This document shows positions 1-8,155 of a stretch of DNA of 57,813 bases, in pieces. The translations under genes were made by a program, and so were the position numbers. Positions within the stretch are counted from its first letter, which is position 1, and every line of letters begins with the position of its first letter. The stretch is from Candidatus Rokuibacteriota bacterium (GTDB lineage: Bacteria; Methylomirabilota; Methylomirabilia; Rokubacteriales; CSP1-6), in assembly GCA_003220495.1 (NCBI GenBank), contig QHSP01000040.1:1-57813 (forward strand). Reading direction: 5' to 3'. The notes under the pieces were generated by a model that searched no databases, was not told where the DNA came from, and worked only from the letters and a program-made list of their open reading frames with translations.

Positions 1-1095
1 CTGGGTGGGATTCCCGGACTCGTCGAGCTTGATCGGCCCGCGCGGATCCTCGACGGTCTCGGTCGCTTTCCTGATGGCGGCCAGAAAACGCTCGCGGTCC
101 TCGACTTTCCCGTCCACGATCTTCGCCGCTTCGGCGACCCAGCGACCGGCGCTGTACATGACGGCGGTGAAGTAAGCCGGCGTCTTGCCCACTTTGGCCT
201 CGGCGAGCTTCATGTACGTGCGGTTGGCCGGCGTCGCCAGGGTCGGCGCCCAGATGAGCGCGCCGACGGCGCCGACCGCCTCGTCGCCCAGGCTGCGGAT
301 CACGTGCTCGTCGGTCATGACGCCGCTCCCGATGAGGGGCAGCTTTCCTCTCAAGCCGTACTCGGCGTACTGCTTGATGAACCGCACACCCTGCGCGGCG
401 ACGAAGACGGCGCAGACCGCATCGACGTTGCGGTTGATCTGGGTCAGGTAGGGCGCGAAATCGAGCACGTTGAGCGGCGCCCAGATCTTCTGCACGACGC
501 GGCCGCCCTGGTCCTCGAACACCCGCTGGAAGCCGCCGATCTGCTCGTGGCCGAACGGGTTGTCCATCGCGATCGTGACCACCCGCTTGTACTTCAGCAC
601 CCGCGCGGCGTAGTCGCCGAGGGGATGCATCGGCTGGCTCGCGGCGAAGTTCGTGCGCAGGATGAACTTCGACACGTTCTTTTTGGTCAGATCGTCGGGC
701 GTCGTCAGGTAGAGCGTCGGGAGCTGGTCGCGCTCGATCGGCGGGATCAGCCCATAGCCGATGTTCGACAGGAGTACGCCGGTGAGCACGTGGACGTGGT
801 CCTGGGTGACGAGCTTTCTGTACTTGGCCTGAGCGACCGCCGGGTTGCCCTCGTCGTCCTCGTCGATCAGCTCGATCTTCCGGCCCGCGGTCTGATAGCC
901 GATCTGCTCGAAGGCCAGCTTGAGGCCCTCGAGCATGTCCTTGCCCGCCTGGGCGAAGATCCCGCTCAGCGGCGCCATGAACCCGACCTTGATCGTCTCC
1001 GCAGCCGAGGCGACGCCGGCGCCACCCGCCACGCACGAGGCCAGCACGAGCGCCGCGAGCGTCTTGCCGAGCCTCGTCCCTGTCGGGTCAGCCAT
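1..1095 (-). CDS. Branched-chain amino acid-type ABC solute-binding protein (3' end beyond window)
   Basis: An open frame of 365 codons runs from an ATG at 1095 to the window edge with no stop, so the C-terminus is missing. The N-terminus is a signal peptide (Lys/Arg, then ALVLASCVAG and an Ala-rich cleavage area). The mature part begins ETIKVGFMAPLSGIFAQAGKD, typical of the Peripla_BP_6/LivJ family of periplasmic binding proteins that deliver amino acids, aromatics or short acids to LivHMGF permeases. The motif HPLGDYAARVLKYKRVV followed by GHEQIGGF matches the protein at 40479-41711, so the two are paralogues. No Liv permease is visible beside this copy; it follows the CoxL gene with a 38-base gap and may share its transcript. 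The ligand cannot be told from sequence. Confidence 0.9.
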   Translation of the reverse strand, partial: MADPTGTRLGKTLAALVLASCVAGGAGVASAAETIKVGFMAPLSGIFAQAGKDMLEGLKLAFEQIGYQTAGRKIELIDEDDEGNPAVAQAKYRKLVTQDHVHVLTGVLLSNIGYGLIPPIERDQLPTLYLTTPDDLTKKNVSKFILRTNFAASQPMHPLGDYAARVLKYKRVVTIAMDNPFGHEQIGGFQRVFEDQGGRVVQKIWAPLNVLDFAPYLTQINRNVDAVCAVFVAAQGVRFIKQYAEYGLRGKLPLIGSGVMTDEHVIRSLGDEAVGAVGALIWAPTLATPANRTYMKLAEAKVGKTPAYFTAVMYSAGRWVAEAAKIVDGKVEDRERFLAAIRKATETVEDPRGPIKLDESGNPTQ

Positions 1096-1133
1096 GAAAG
1101 ATCTCCTGGGTCGTCCTGAGTCCGTCGCCCCGG

Positions 1134-3488
1134 TCATGCGCGCGCGCCGCGCTCGCGCACGAGGCGGGCGAGCCGGTCGGGTGAGAGCGGCAGCTCGGTG
1201 ATGGACACGCCGAGCGGCGCGAGCGCGTCGGCGACCGCGTTGGCGATGGCGGCGCCCGCTCCCGAGCTGCCGCCCTCGCCTACCCCCTTCACGCCCAGCG
1301 GATTCAAGGGCGTGGGTGTCTCCTCGAGAATCTTCACGATCGTGTCCTCGGGCATCTCCATCGCCGTGGGCACCAGGTAGTCCATGAACGTCGTCGTGAG
1401 CGGCTGCGCCTGATCGTCGTACACGAGCTCCTCGAGCAGCGCGCCGCCGAGGCCCTGGGCGAGCCCGCCCTCGATCTGGCCCCGGACGATCATCGGATTG
1501 ATCGCGCGGCCGACGTCGTAGGTCACGACGTACTTCTGGAGGGTCACGCGGCCGGTCCCGGGATCGACCTCGACACCGGCGACGTGCGTCCCGTAGGGAT
1601 AGGTCATCTTCGGCGCCTCGAAGAAGTGGGCGGCGTAGAGGCCGGGCTCCATACCCGGCGGACCGGGCACCGCCGCGCGGGCGAGCTGTCTGAGCGTGAC
1701 GGAACGCTCGGGCATCCCACGCACGTGGACCTTGCCCGCGTCGAGCACGAGGTCGCCGGCGTGAGCCTCCAGGAGCGAGGCCGCCACCCGAAAGATCTTC
1801 TCCCGCACCTTGCGCGCCGCCTCGAGCGCGGCCGGCAGCGCGACGGCGGCGCCACGGCTCGCGAAGCCGCCGATCCCGAACGGCACCCGGGCGCTGTCAC
1901 CGTGCACGACCGTGACGTCCTCGGCTTCGACGGCCAGCTCCTCGGCGACGACCTGCGCAAGCGTCGTCTCGATTCCCTGCCCGACCGAGGCGACACCCGA
2001 GTAAACGACCACACTGCCCGAGCCGTCCACCTCGACGCGCGCGTACTCCCAGGGGCCGAGCCCCGCCTTCTCCAGCACGCAGCCGAAGCCGATCCCGAGA
2101 TAGCGGCCGCGAGTGCGGGCTTGCTTCTGCTCCTCGCGCATCGCCGCGTAGTCCGCCGCCGCCAGCGCCTGCTCGAACGCGGAGCGGTAATCGCCGCAGT
2201 CGTAGACCGTGCGCTGCCCCAGCGAGACGCCGCCGACCTCGTACGGCATCTCGCTGGCGTCGATGAAGTTGCGGCGCCGGACGTCGGCGGGATCCAGCCC
2301 GAGCTCGGTCGCGACGCGATCGAGCAGGCGCTCGCGGACGAACGTGCCCTCGTACCGCCCGGGACCGCGATAGGTGCCCGTCGGCGTCTTGTTGGTGAGC
2401 ACGCACAGCCCCTCGCACTCGTAGTTCGGGATCCGGTAGGGGCCGGGCAGCAGCGCGATCGTCAGCTCGGGGACGACCACGCCGTGCGTGCGGATATAGG
2501 CGCCGAGATCGACCATGAACCGGTCGCGCAGCGCGACGATCGTGCCGTCGCGGCGCACGCCGATCTCGACCTCGTGGTACTGCTGCCGCGAGTGGTTCGT
2601 CGCCATCAGGTGCTCGCGACGGTCCTCGACCCACTGCACCGGTCGACCCAGACGCATCGCCGCCCAGGGCACCACGAAGTCCTCGGGGTAGAACTCGCCG
2701 CGCACGCCGAAGCCGCCGCCCACCTCGAGCTCGATGAAGTGGATCAGGTGCTCGGGATGACCGAGCAGGTCGGCGAGGACGCGCCGGTTGAAGTGCGGCA
2801 CCTTCGCCACGCCCCACAGGGTCAGCATGCCCGTTCCGGGGTCGTGGGCCGCCGTGAGCCCACGTGTCTCCATCGGGACGCCGGTGTGGCGCTGGACCGC
2901 GAAGCGCTCGGTGAGGCGCCGCTCGGCGGACGCGAGCGCGGTCGTCGGATCGCCGGCGCGCGTCACCAGACGCTCGACGATATTGCCGCCCGCAGCCGGA
3001 TGGAGAATCGGCACGCCCGGGTCGCTCGCGCGTCGCGCGTCGGCGACAACGGGCAGCGGCTCCCAGGCGATGTCGATGCGCTCGAGCGCGTCCTCGGCGA
3101 GGTAGCGGCTGGCGGCGACCACGAAGGCGATCGGCTCGCCGACGTAGCGGACCACGCCGGTGGCGAGCGGCGGCTGCAGGCACGCGGCCGGGCCGGCGCC
3201 CGAGCGCTGTCCGAGCCGCACCGGAATGCGCGGGACCGTCCCGAAGTCGGCCGCGGTGATCACCGCGGCGACACCGGGGATCGCGCGCGCCGCGTCGGCA
3301 CGAATGGCCGCGAGGCGAGCGTGAGGATGCGGCGAGCGCAGGACCGCCGCATGCAGCAAACCCGGCCGCCGCACGTCGGCAGCGTACGTGCCGCGTCCGG
3401 TCAGGAGGCGAAAATCCTCCTTGCGCTTCATGGGAACGCCGATCACGCGATAGTCCACCGCGTTCTCGAGCCGGGTCGCTGGGGCCAT
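1134..3488 (-). CDS. CoxL/XdhB-type molybdopterin-binding hydroxylase large subunit
   Basis: This 784-residue protein has the two-domain layout of xanthine dehydrogenase/CO dehydrogenase large subunits. The N-terminal aldehyde oxidase 'hammerhead' domain starts near DFRLLTGRGTYAADV; the molybdopterin domain carries GGGFGVRGEFYPED, the active-site loop TGTYRGPGR and the C-terminal GVKGVGEGG with the catalytic Glu. The loop is unlike the AYRCSFR of form I CO dehydrogenase and closer to form II/hydroxylase loops, so CO oxidation should not be assumed. These enzymes hydroxylate heterocycles or aldehydes with Mo-cofactor. The ATG at 3488 shares one base with the upstream TGA (TGATG), which favours it over a TTG one codon earlier and suggests translational coupling. 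The FAD (CoxM) and 2Fe-2S (CoxS) partner genes are not in the visible neighbourhood. Confidence 0.92.
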   Translation of the reverse strand: MAPATRLENAVDYRVIGVPMKRKEDFRLLTGRGTYAADVRRPGLLHAAVLRSPHPHARLAAIRADAARAIPGVAAVITAADFGTVPRIPVRLGQRSGAGPAACLQPPLATGVVRYVGEPIAFVVAASRYLAEDALERIDIAWEPLPVVADARRASDPGVPILHPAAGGNIVERLVTRAGDPTTALASAERRLTERFAVQRHTGVPMETRGLTAAHDPGTGMLTLWGVAKVPHFNRRVLADLLGHPEHLIHFIELEVGGGFGVRGEFYPEDFVVPWAAMRLGRPVQWVEDRREHLMATNHSRQQYHEVEIGVRRDGTIVALRDRFMVDLGAYIRTHGVVVPELTIALLPGPYRIPNYECEGLCVLTNKTPTGTYRGPGRYEGTFVRERLLDRVATELGLDPADVRRRNFIDASEMPYEVGGVSLGQRTVYDCGDYRSAFEQALAAADYAAMREEQKQARTRGRYLGIGFGCVLEKAGLGPWEYARVEVDGSGSVVVYSGVASVGQGIETTLAQVVAEELAVEAEDVTVVHGDSARVPFGIGGFASRGAAVALPAALEAARKVREKIFRVAASLLEAHAGDLVLDAGKVHVRGMPERSVTLRQLARAAVPGPPGMEPGLYAAHFFEAPKMTYPYGTHVAGVEVDPGTGRVTLQKYVVTYDVGRAINPMIVRGQIEGGLAQGLGGALLEELVYDDQAQPLTTTFMDYLVPTAMEMPEDTIVKILEETPTPLNPLGVKGVGEGGSSGAGAAIANAVADALAPLGVSITELPLSPDRLARLVRERGARA

Positions 3489-4477
3489 CAACCCAGATGG
3501 AAGATGCGCGCCGCGTTCTCGCCGAAGATCGCGGCCCGCGTGGCCGGATCGAGATCGGCCTCGCGGACGACACGGAGCGGATCGGGATCCCCCATCCAGA
3601 ACGGATGATCGCTACCGAGCATGACGCGATCGTGGCCGACGAGCTGGACGAGGTATCGCAGCGCCTCGGGCCGCTGGACGAGCGTGTCGTAGAGAAAGCG
3701 GCGGAGATAGCGGCTGGGCAGTCCGGCGTCGTTCACGCGCGCCTCCGGCCGCGTCTCGTGCGCGCGGTCGAAGCGGCCGATGTGATAGGGCAGGAAGCCG
3801 CCGCCGTGAACCAGCACGACCGCGAGCCCGGGGAACCGGTCGAGCGTGCCGCCGAGGATCAGGCTCGCGGCCGCCAGGGTCGTCTCGAACGGATAGCCGA
3901 CCAGGTTGTGCAGGTAGTGGCGCCCGAATCGCTCGACGGCCTCGAGGAGAAACGGATGCAGCACGACCGGCGCGGCGAGGTCCGCGGCCGCCTTCCAGAA
4001 CGGATCGAACGCGGCGTCGCCGAGCGGCTGGCCGAGCGCGTTCGGATCGACCATCGCGCCGAGAAGCCCGAGGTCGCGCACGGCGAAGGAGAGCTCCGCG
4101 GCGGCCGTCGCCGGGTCTTGCAGCGGCACCGTCGCGAGACCGCGGTGCGCGCCCGGCGCCTCGTCGCGGAGCGCGGCGGCGAGCGCCTCGTTCTGGAGGC
4201 GGCTCCACGCGGCCCCCTGCGCCGGCGGCAGCGAGTAGCCCGCGATGTCCATCAGCGGCCCGAACACGGCGGTGTCGATGCCTTGCTCGGCGAAGAACTT
4301 CGCGTGGAGGTCGAGCGTGTAGAGGGCCGGCAGCAGCGGGCGCGTCGGCGGCTCGTCCCCCACCTGCAGGCAGACGCCGTCGCCCGGCAACAGCCGCACG
4401 CCATAGGTGTCCGGTCGGCGCCGAACCGTGTCGAAGGCGCCCGGCGAGACGTAATGGATGTGGACGTCGACGATCAC
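3488..4477 (-). CDS. Amidohydrolase-2 / ACMSD-like metal-dependent hydrolase or decarboxylase
   Basis: A 329-residue TIM-barrel enzyme of the Amidohydro_2 family. Metal ligands are visible as HIH (residues 6-8) in MIVDVHIHYVSPG, a mid-barrel His in VVLHPF, LVHGGGFLPYHIGRFDRAHE, and the C-terminal Asp in GSDHPFW. This set is shared with aminocarboxymuconate-semialdehyde decarboxylase and the gamma-resorcylate and 5-carboxyvanillate decarboxylases, which act on carboxylated aromatics or ring-cleavage products. Its stop overlaps the start of the CoxL gene, and the SDR gene precedes it by 7 bases, so the three probably form one catabolic operon: dehydrogenation, hydrolysis/decarboxylation and Mo-dependent hydroxylation. 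Substrate unknown. Confidence 0.88.
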   Translation of the reverse strand: MIVDVHIHYVSPGAFDTVRRRPDTYGVRLLPGDGVCLQVGDEPPTRPLLPALYTLDLHAKFFAEQGIDTAVFGPLMDIAGYSLPPAQGAAWSRLQNEALAAALRDEAPGAHRGLATVPLQDPATAAAELSFAVRDLGLLGAMVDPNALGQPLGDAAFDPFWKAAADLAAPVVLHPFLLEAVERFGRHYLHNLVGYPFETTLAAASLILGGTLDRFPGLAVVLVHGGGFLPYHIGRFDRAHETRPEARVNDAGLPSRYLRRFLYDTLVQRPEALRYLVQLVGHDRVMLGSDHPFWMGDPDPLRVVREADLDPATRAAIFGENAARIFHLG

Positions 4478-4484
4478 GCGACTG

Positions 4485-5279
4485 TCAGTCGAGCAAGGCC
4501 TTCCGCTGGCCGCCGTCGAGCGTGATGATGGCTCCGTTCATGAAGCTGGCGCGCGGCGAGGCGACGAACACCGCCACGTTCGCGACTTCCTCGGGCGTGC
4601 AGATCCGGCCGAGCGGGATGCTGCGCTCGGCCCGACTCTGCGCCTCGTCGACGCTGATCTTTCGCATCCGGGCGATCCCGCTGATGAGCTGGCCCCACCG
4701 CTCGGTGGCCACCGGCCCCGGGTTGATCGCGTTCACGAGGATGTTCTTCCGCCCGTACTGCTCGGCGAGCGCCACCGTCATGGCCAGGTCGGCGGCGTTG
4801 GCCGCGCTCGGCGAGAGCTCGATCCCGATCGGCTTGACCCCGTCGTTCCCCACGATGTTCACGATGCGGCCGCCGCCCTGGCGCAGCATGTGCGGGATCA
4901 CCGCCTTGATGCACCGCACGTAGCCCATGAACTTCAGCTGGAGCGCCTTCTGCCAGTCCTCCTCGGTCAGGTCGAGGATCTCGCCGCCGGGCGCCGCGCC
5001 CGCGTTGTTGACGAGCACGTCGATCCGCCCGAAGCGCGAGGCCGTCGCGTCGACGATGCGCTGGACGTCGTCGGGCCGCGTGAGGTCTCCGGCCACGGCG
5101 AAGACCTCCGCGCCGGTCGCCCGCGCCAGCTCCTGGGCCGAGGCTTCGAGCGAGGCCTTGTCCCGGGCGCAGACCGCCACCCTGACGCCTTCCTGGGCGA
5201 GCCCGAGCGCGACCGCCTTGCCGATGCCCTTGCTGCCGCCGGTGACCAGCGCCGCCTGTCCCTTCAAGCCGAGGTCCAT
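4485..5279 (-). CDS. SDR-fold oxidoreductase lacking the catalytic Tyr and Lys
   Basis: 264 residues of classical short-chain dehydrogenase length. The NAD(P) motif TGGSKGIG (13-20), the NNAG motif (91-94) and the C-terminal NAINPGPV and DGGQ segments are intact. In the catalytic strand the usual ISS...YxxxK reads NIVGNDGVKP...SPSAANAAD: Ser becomes Gly/Asn, Tyr becomes Pro157 and Lys becomes Asn161 by alignment. The cofactor site is therefore kept and the proton-relay residues are gone. I believe a subfamily of SDRs with an AANA-type segment exists, so this looks like divergence and not decay. It starts at ATG 5279 and is the first gene of the leftward operon; the 75 bases before it hold a palindrome shared with the divergent RidA gene. 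Confidence 0.88.
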   Translation of the reverse strand: MDLGLKGQAALVTGGSKGIGKAVALGLAQEGVRVAVCARDKASLEASAQELARATGAEVFAVAGDLTRPDDVQRIVDATASRFGRIDVLVNNAGAAPGGEILDLTEEDWQKALQLKFMGYVRCIKAVIPHMLRQGGGRIVNIVGNDGVKPIGIELSPSAANAADLAMTVALAEQYGRKNILVNAINPGPVATERWGQLISGIARMRKISVDEAQSRAERSIPLGRICTPEEVANVAVFVASPRASFMNGAIITLDGGQRKALLD

Positions 5280-5318
5280 GTGAGGCTCCTTCGTCGCGCG
5301 GGATTGACGCCCGCGAGT

Positions 5319-5335
5319 CTATCAAATATTGATAG
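5319..5335. promoter_or_regulatory. Candidate operator palindrome between divergent SDR and RidA genes
   Basis: CTATCAA-ATA-TTGATAG is a perfect 7-base inverted repeat around a 3-base centre. It is an AT-rich island in GC-rich DNA, in the 75-base gap between genes starting at 5279 (minus) and 5355 (plus). A TTGACG hexamer at 5304-5309 followed after 17 bases by TATTGA (5327-5332) could be a plus-strand promoter whose -10 lies inside the palindrome. A bound TetR-, MarR- or GntR-type repressor would then block transcription. No regulator gene is adjacent. Confidence 0.45.
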
Positions 5336-5354
5336 GCGCGCAGGAGGAGCCTCC

Positions 5355-5753
5355 ATGGCGAAGTATCTCGAGGGGACCGACGCTCAGAAGAGCCGCGCGT
5401 ACTCGCCGGCCGTCATCACCGAGGGCGGGCGTATCGTCTGGCTGGCCGGACAGACCGCGACGGTGGACAGCGAGGGCAAGGACATCGCCGGCAACTTCGA
5501 GGCGCAGACCCACCGGGTCTTCGCGCTGATCGACCAGACCTTGCGACGAGCCGGCGGCACGCTGGCAAACCTCGTCACGATGACGGTGTTCATCAAGGAG
5601 CCGCGCTATGGCGACCGCTTCGTCGAGCTGCGCCGCCAGAAGTTCCCGGACGGCAACTATCCGGGCAGCGCCCTCATCACCGTGACCAACTTCGCGCGCC
5701 CGGGGATGGAGATCGAGATCCAGGCGATCGCGGTGATCGGCGACCGCGCCTGA
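5355..5753 (+). CDS. RidA (YjgF/YER057c/UK114) family enamine/imine deaminase
   Basis: 132 residues, the usual RidA length. The start is the ATG at 5355, placed 7 bases after AGGAGG. Family features include the N-terminal AYSPAVITEGGRIVWLAGQT strand, the middle NLVTMTVFIKEPRYGDRF and the C-terminal PGSALITVTNFARPGMEIEIQAIAVI. RidA proteins hydrolyse reactive imines from PLP enzymes, while many RidA-like subgroups in catabolic operons act on pathway enamines. The usual substrate Arg in the PxR segment appears replaced by S-A (GSALITV), so this is probably a non-canonical subgroup and not housekeeping RidA. It diverges from the SDR-amidohydrolase-CoxL operon and likely serves the same pathway. 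Confidence 0.85.
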   Translation: MAKYLEGTDAQKSRAYSPAVITEGGRIVWLAGQTATVDSEGKDIAGNFEAQTHRVFALIDQTLRRAGGTLANLVTMTVFIKEPRYGDRFVELRRQKFPDGNYPGSALITVTNFARPGMEIEIQAIAVIGDRA

Positions 5754-5880
5754 GCGCGGTGCCGGCCGCCGGCCGAGGCGCGGCGCCGACCGTGCGCTAC
5801 TTCACGGTCTTCTGCAGCTGTCGCGCGTGTTCGAGGTAGGCCGCGGCCGCCGTGCTGACTCGCCTGGTCGGCGAGCCGAT

Positions 5881-6843
5881 CTAGGGCACCAGCACGATCT
5901 TGCCGAAGTGGCCGTTCTCCATGACCACCTCGTGCGAGCGCGGCGCCTGGGCGAGCGGGATCTCCTGCTGAACGACCGGCCGCAAGGTGCCGTTACGTAG
6001 CCCTTCGACGAGCGCCGCGTGGATGCCGGCGAGCTGGACGGGTGTGGCGTGGAAGAGCGCGACGCCGAGGATCGCGGCGTTCTTGTTCATGGCCAGGCGC
6101 GCGTTGAACTCGACGGAGCCGCGGTTGCCGATCACCGCGATGCGCCCGCGCATCGCGAGCGCGCCGAAGTCGTTCTGGAGATTCACGTTGGCGAGCATCT
6201 CGAGGATGACGTCGACCCCCTGCCCACCCGTGAGCTTCACCACCTCGTCGAGATAACCCGGAGCGTTGTGGTCGAGGACGTGGTGGGCGCCCCGCTCCGC
6301 CACCATCCGCCGGCCCTTCTCGGTCCCGGCGGTGCCGATGACGGTGAGGCCGCGGGCCCGGGCCAGCTGGACGGCGGCGATGCCGACACCGCCGCTGGCT
6401 CCGTGCACGAGCACCGACTCGCCGGCCTCGCCGTGCGCCCGGTGGAACAACGCGTGGAACGCGGTGGCGTACGGGACGTTGATCGCCGCGCCCTGCGCGT
6501 AGCTGACGCTCCCCGGCAGCTCGTGGACCTGGGTCTGCTCGCAGAGCGTCATCTCGGCGTACGCGCCGGAGAGCGAGCCGCCCACGTAGACGCGATCGCC
6601 CTTCTTGACGCGGGTGACCGAATCTCCGACGGCCTCGACCACGCCGGCGGAGTCCGAGCCCGGCGTGTACGGAAGCTTCGGGCCGCGGTTGTCGGTGTTG
6701 GAGCGCAGGTACGTGTCGACGGGATTCACGCCGACGGCGTGGTTGCGGACGAGCACCTGCGTGGCCCCCGGCTGCGGCGCGGGGACCTCCTCCAGCTTCA
6801 GTACCGACGGGCCGCCGTACGCTGAGACGCGGATCGCTTTCAT
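5881..6843 (-). CDS. NADPH:quinone oxidoreductase-like (zinc-free MDR family)
   Basis: 320 residues of the medium-chain dehydrogenase superfamily, quinone reductase/zeta-crystallin branch. The GroES-like N-terminal half contains VNPVDTYLRSN and YTPGSDSAGVVEAVGDSV. The Rossmann half contains VLVHGASGGVGIAAVQLARARG, the dinucleotide-binding signature. No structural or catalytic zinc cysteines are present, which fits NADPH-dependent reduction of quinones or enones. The start is the ATG at 6843, overlapping the upstream propeller gene by 4 bases (ATGA). Downstream, 5754-5880 holds no gene I recognise. Confidence 0.93.
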   Translation of the reverse strand: MKAIRVSAYGGPSVLKLEEVPAPQPGATQVLVRNHAVGVNPVDTYLRSNTDNRGPKLPYTPGSDSAGVVEAVGDSVTRVKKGDRVYVGGSLSGAYAEMTLCEQTQVHELPGSVSYAQGAAINVPYATAFHALFHRAHGEAGESVLVHGASGGVGIAAVQLARARGLTVIGTAGTEKGRRMVAERGAHHVLDHNAPGYLDEVVKLTGGQGVDVILEMLANVNLQNDFGALAMRGRIAVIGNRGSVEFNARLAMNKNAAILGVALFHATPVQLAGIHAALVEGLRNGTLRPVVQQEIPLAQAPRSHEVVMENGHFGKIVLVP

Positions 6844-7826
6844 CGCGGCACCCACTGGATCGACGAGACCTCGCCGAACTCCCGCCAGAGCTTGCGCCAC
6901 GAGTCGCCCCCGTCGTCGCTGCGATAGAGATAGCCGTAGCGGCTGGCCGCGAACATCGTGTCGGGCGCCGCGTCCGAGATCGCCACGGTCCAGATCGCCG
7001 AGTTCGGCTGCACCGGGAACTTCAGGGGCTCCCACGTGACACCGGCGTCGCGCGAGCGCATCACCGTCCCGATGCGCCCGGGCGTGGAATCGCCGAGGGT
7101 CAGGAAGACCGTACGCGGATCGCCCGGCCTGACCGCGATGCCGCGCGGATAGTGCCAGGGGAACACCTCGCGGGCGCGCGCGGCCTGCCAGCTCTTGCCG
7201 TCGTCCGTGCTGCGCCAGATATCGTCGTTGACCACGGTGAACACGGTCTTCGGCGGGCCCTCGACGACGAGCACGTTGTGAACGTCCTGGTTCGGGATCT
7301 GGCCGTTCACCTTGGACCACGTCTCACCGCCGTCGGTGCTGTAGCGGACGCCGTCGACCTCGAGCCCAACCCACACGTTTCGGTCGTTGGTGGGATCGAC
7401 CGCGATCCCGGTCGGCCGCGGGACGCCGACGTTCGGGCAGTCGTCGGCGATCTCGACGGAGAGCCGCGCCCAGCTCTTGCCTTCGTCGGTCGATCGGAAG
7501 ATGCCGGGCCTGCTCGGCGTGCCGGTGCCGGCGAACATCACCGCGCGGTCGATCGGATCGATGGCCATGCTCCAGACCACGGATCCCTTCATCGGATTCT
7601 CGAGCAGCCGCCACTTCCCGCCCCCGTCGTCGCTCCGGTAGAGGCCGAAGTCCGTCCCGGCGTAGACGACCTCGGGGCTGCGAGAATCCGCGCGCAGCAT
7701 GCGGACGATGCAGTCCGAATGCATGCCCTGGCGCACGCTGGCCCGCGTCCAGCTTTCGCCGTCGTCGGCGCTCATCATGACGCCCTGACCAACGGTCCCG
7801 ACCAGGATGTTCCCCTTACTCGTCAT
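6840..7826 (-). CDS. Asp-box (BNR) beta-propeller protein
   Basis: 328 residues made almost wholly of repeats. Seven Asp-box motifs (S/T-x-D-x-G-x-x-W) are visible: SADDGESW, RSDDGGGKW, RSTDEGKSW, STDGGETW, RSTDDGKSW, RSRDAGVTW and RSDDGGDSW, spaced as expected for a seven-bladed propeller of the sialidase/VPS10 type. No signal peptide or glycosidase catalytic residues are evident, so it is not called a sialidase. Such proteins in environmental bacteria are often labelled 'exo-alpha-sialidase' or 'glycosyl hydrolase' purely from Asp boxes. Function is unknown; a binding or scaffolding role is inference. It is coupled to the downstream oxidoreductase by a 4-base overlap. Confidence 0.9.
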   Translation of the reverse strand: MTSKGNILVGTVGQGVMMSADDGESWTRASVRQGMHSDCIVRMLRADSRSPEVVYAGTDFGLYRSDDGGGKWRLLENPMKGSVVWSMAIDPIDRAVMFAGTGTPSRPGIFRSTDEGKSWARLSVEIADDCPNVGVPRPTGIAVDPTNDRNVWVGLEVDGVRYSTDGGETWSKVNGQIPNQDVHNVLVVEGPPKTVFTVVNDDIWRSTDDGKSWQAARAREVFPWHYPRGIAVRPGDPRTVFLTLGDSTPGRIGTVMRSRDAGVTWEPLKFPVQPNSAIWTVAISDAAPDTMFAASRYGYLYRSDDGGDSWRKLWREFGEVSSIQWVPR

Positions 7827-7887
7827 GGTCTGCCCTCCTCGGTCGTGCGCCGATCAATTCGAATACTCGGGTCGCAAGCCGCCCCGA

Positions 7888-8133
7888 CTATACACTGCTC
7901 GCCACCGCTCGGCGTGCCGCGGCGATTTCCGATGCCGCCGCCTCCGCGCCGGGGAACTCGCGCTCGGCGCGCTTGTACCAGCCGCGCGCGTTGTCGAGAT
8001 CACCCTCGAGGATGTGCACGATGCCGTGAATCCACGCCGCCACCGTCGACTTCTCTTTCTGGACGATCTCGTGCGCCTTCTTCCAATCGCCCGCCGCCAA
8101 GAGCTCCACCGCCTGGCCGAGAGACTCGCTCAT
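7888..8133 (-). CDS. Small helical TPR-like protein, function unknown
   Basis: 81 residues. MSESLGQAVELLAAGDWKKAHEIVQKE, then AWIHGIVHILEGDLDNARGWYKRAEREFP, reads as two helix-turn-helix pairs of TPR character (conserved AxDW, GDxxxAxxWYxxA). The start at 8133 is preceded by AGGAGG (GGAGGACGACATG on the minus strand), which supports expression. It lies between the amidase and the propeller gene in the same orientation. I do not recognise a named family; an adaptor or interaction role is inference. Confidence 0.75.
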   Translation of the reverse strand: MSESLGQAVELLAAGDWKKAHEIVQKEKSTVAAWIHGIVHILEGDLDNARGWYKRAEREFPGAEAAASEIAAARRAVASSV

Positions 8134-8155
8134 GTCGTCCTCCTGGTTTCTCGTT

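Noticed and set aside
1584-3608. 674-codon plus-strand open frame opposite the CoxL gene
   Set aside because: Arg/Asp/His-rich composition without motifs; antisense shadow of a GC-rich gene.
5797-5880. 27-codon in-frame continuation after the TAG of the quinone oxidoreductase
   Set aside because: Reads IGSPTRRVSTAAAAYLEHARQ...; no conservation evidence and the enzyme is full length without it.
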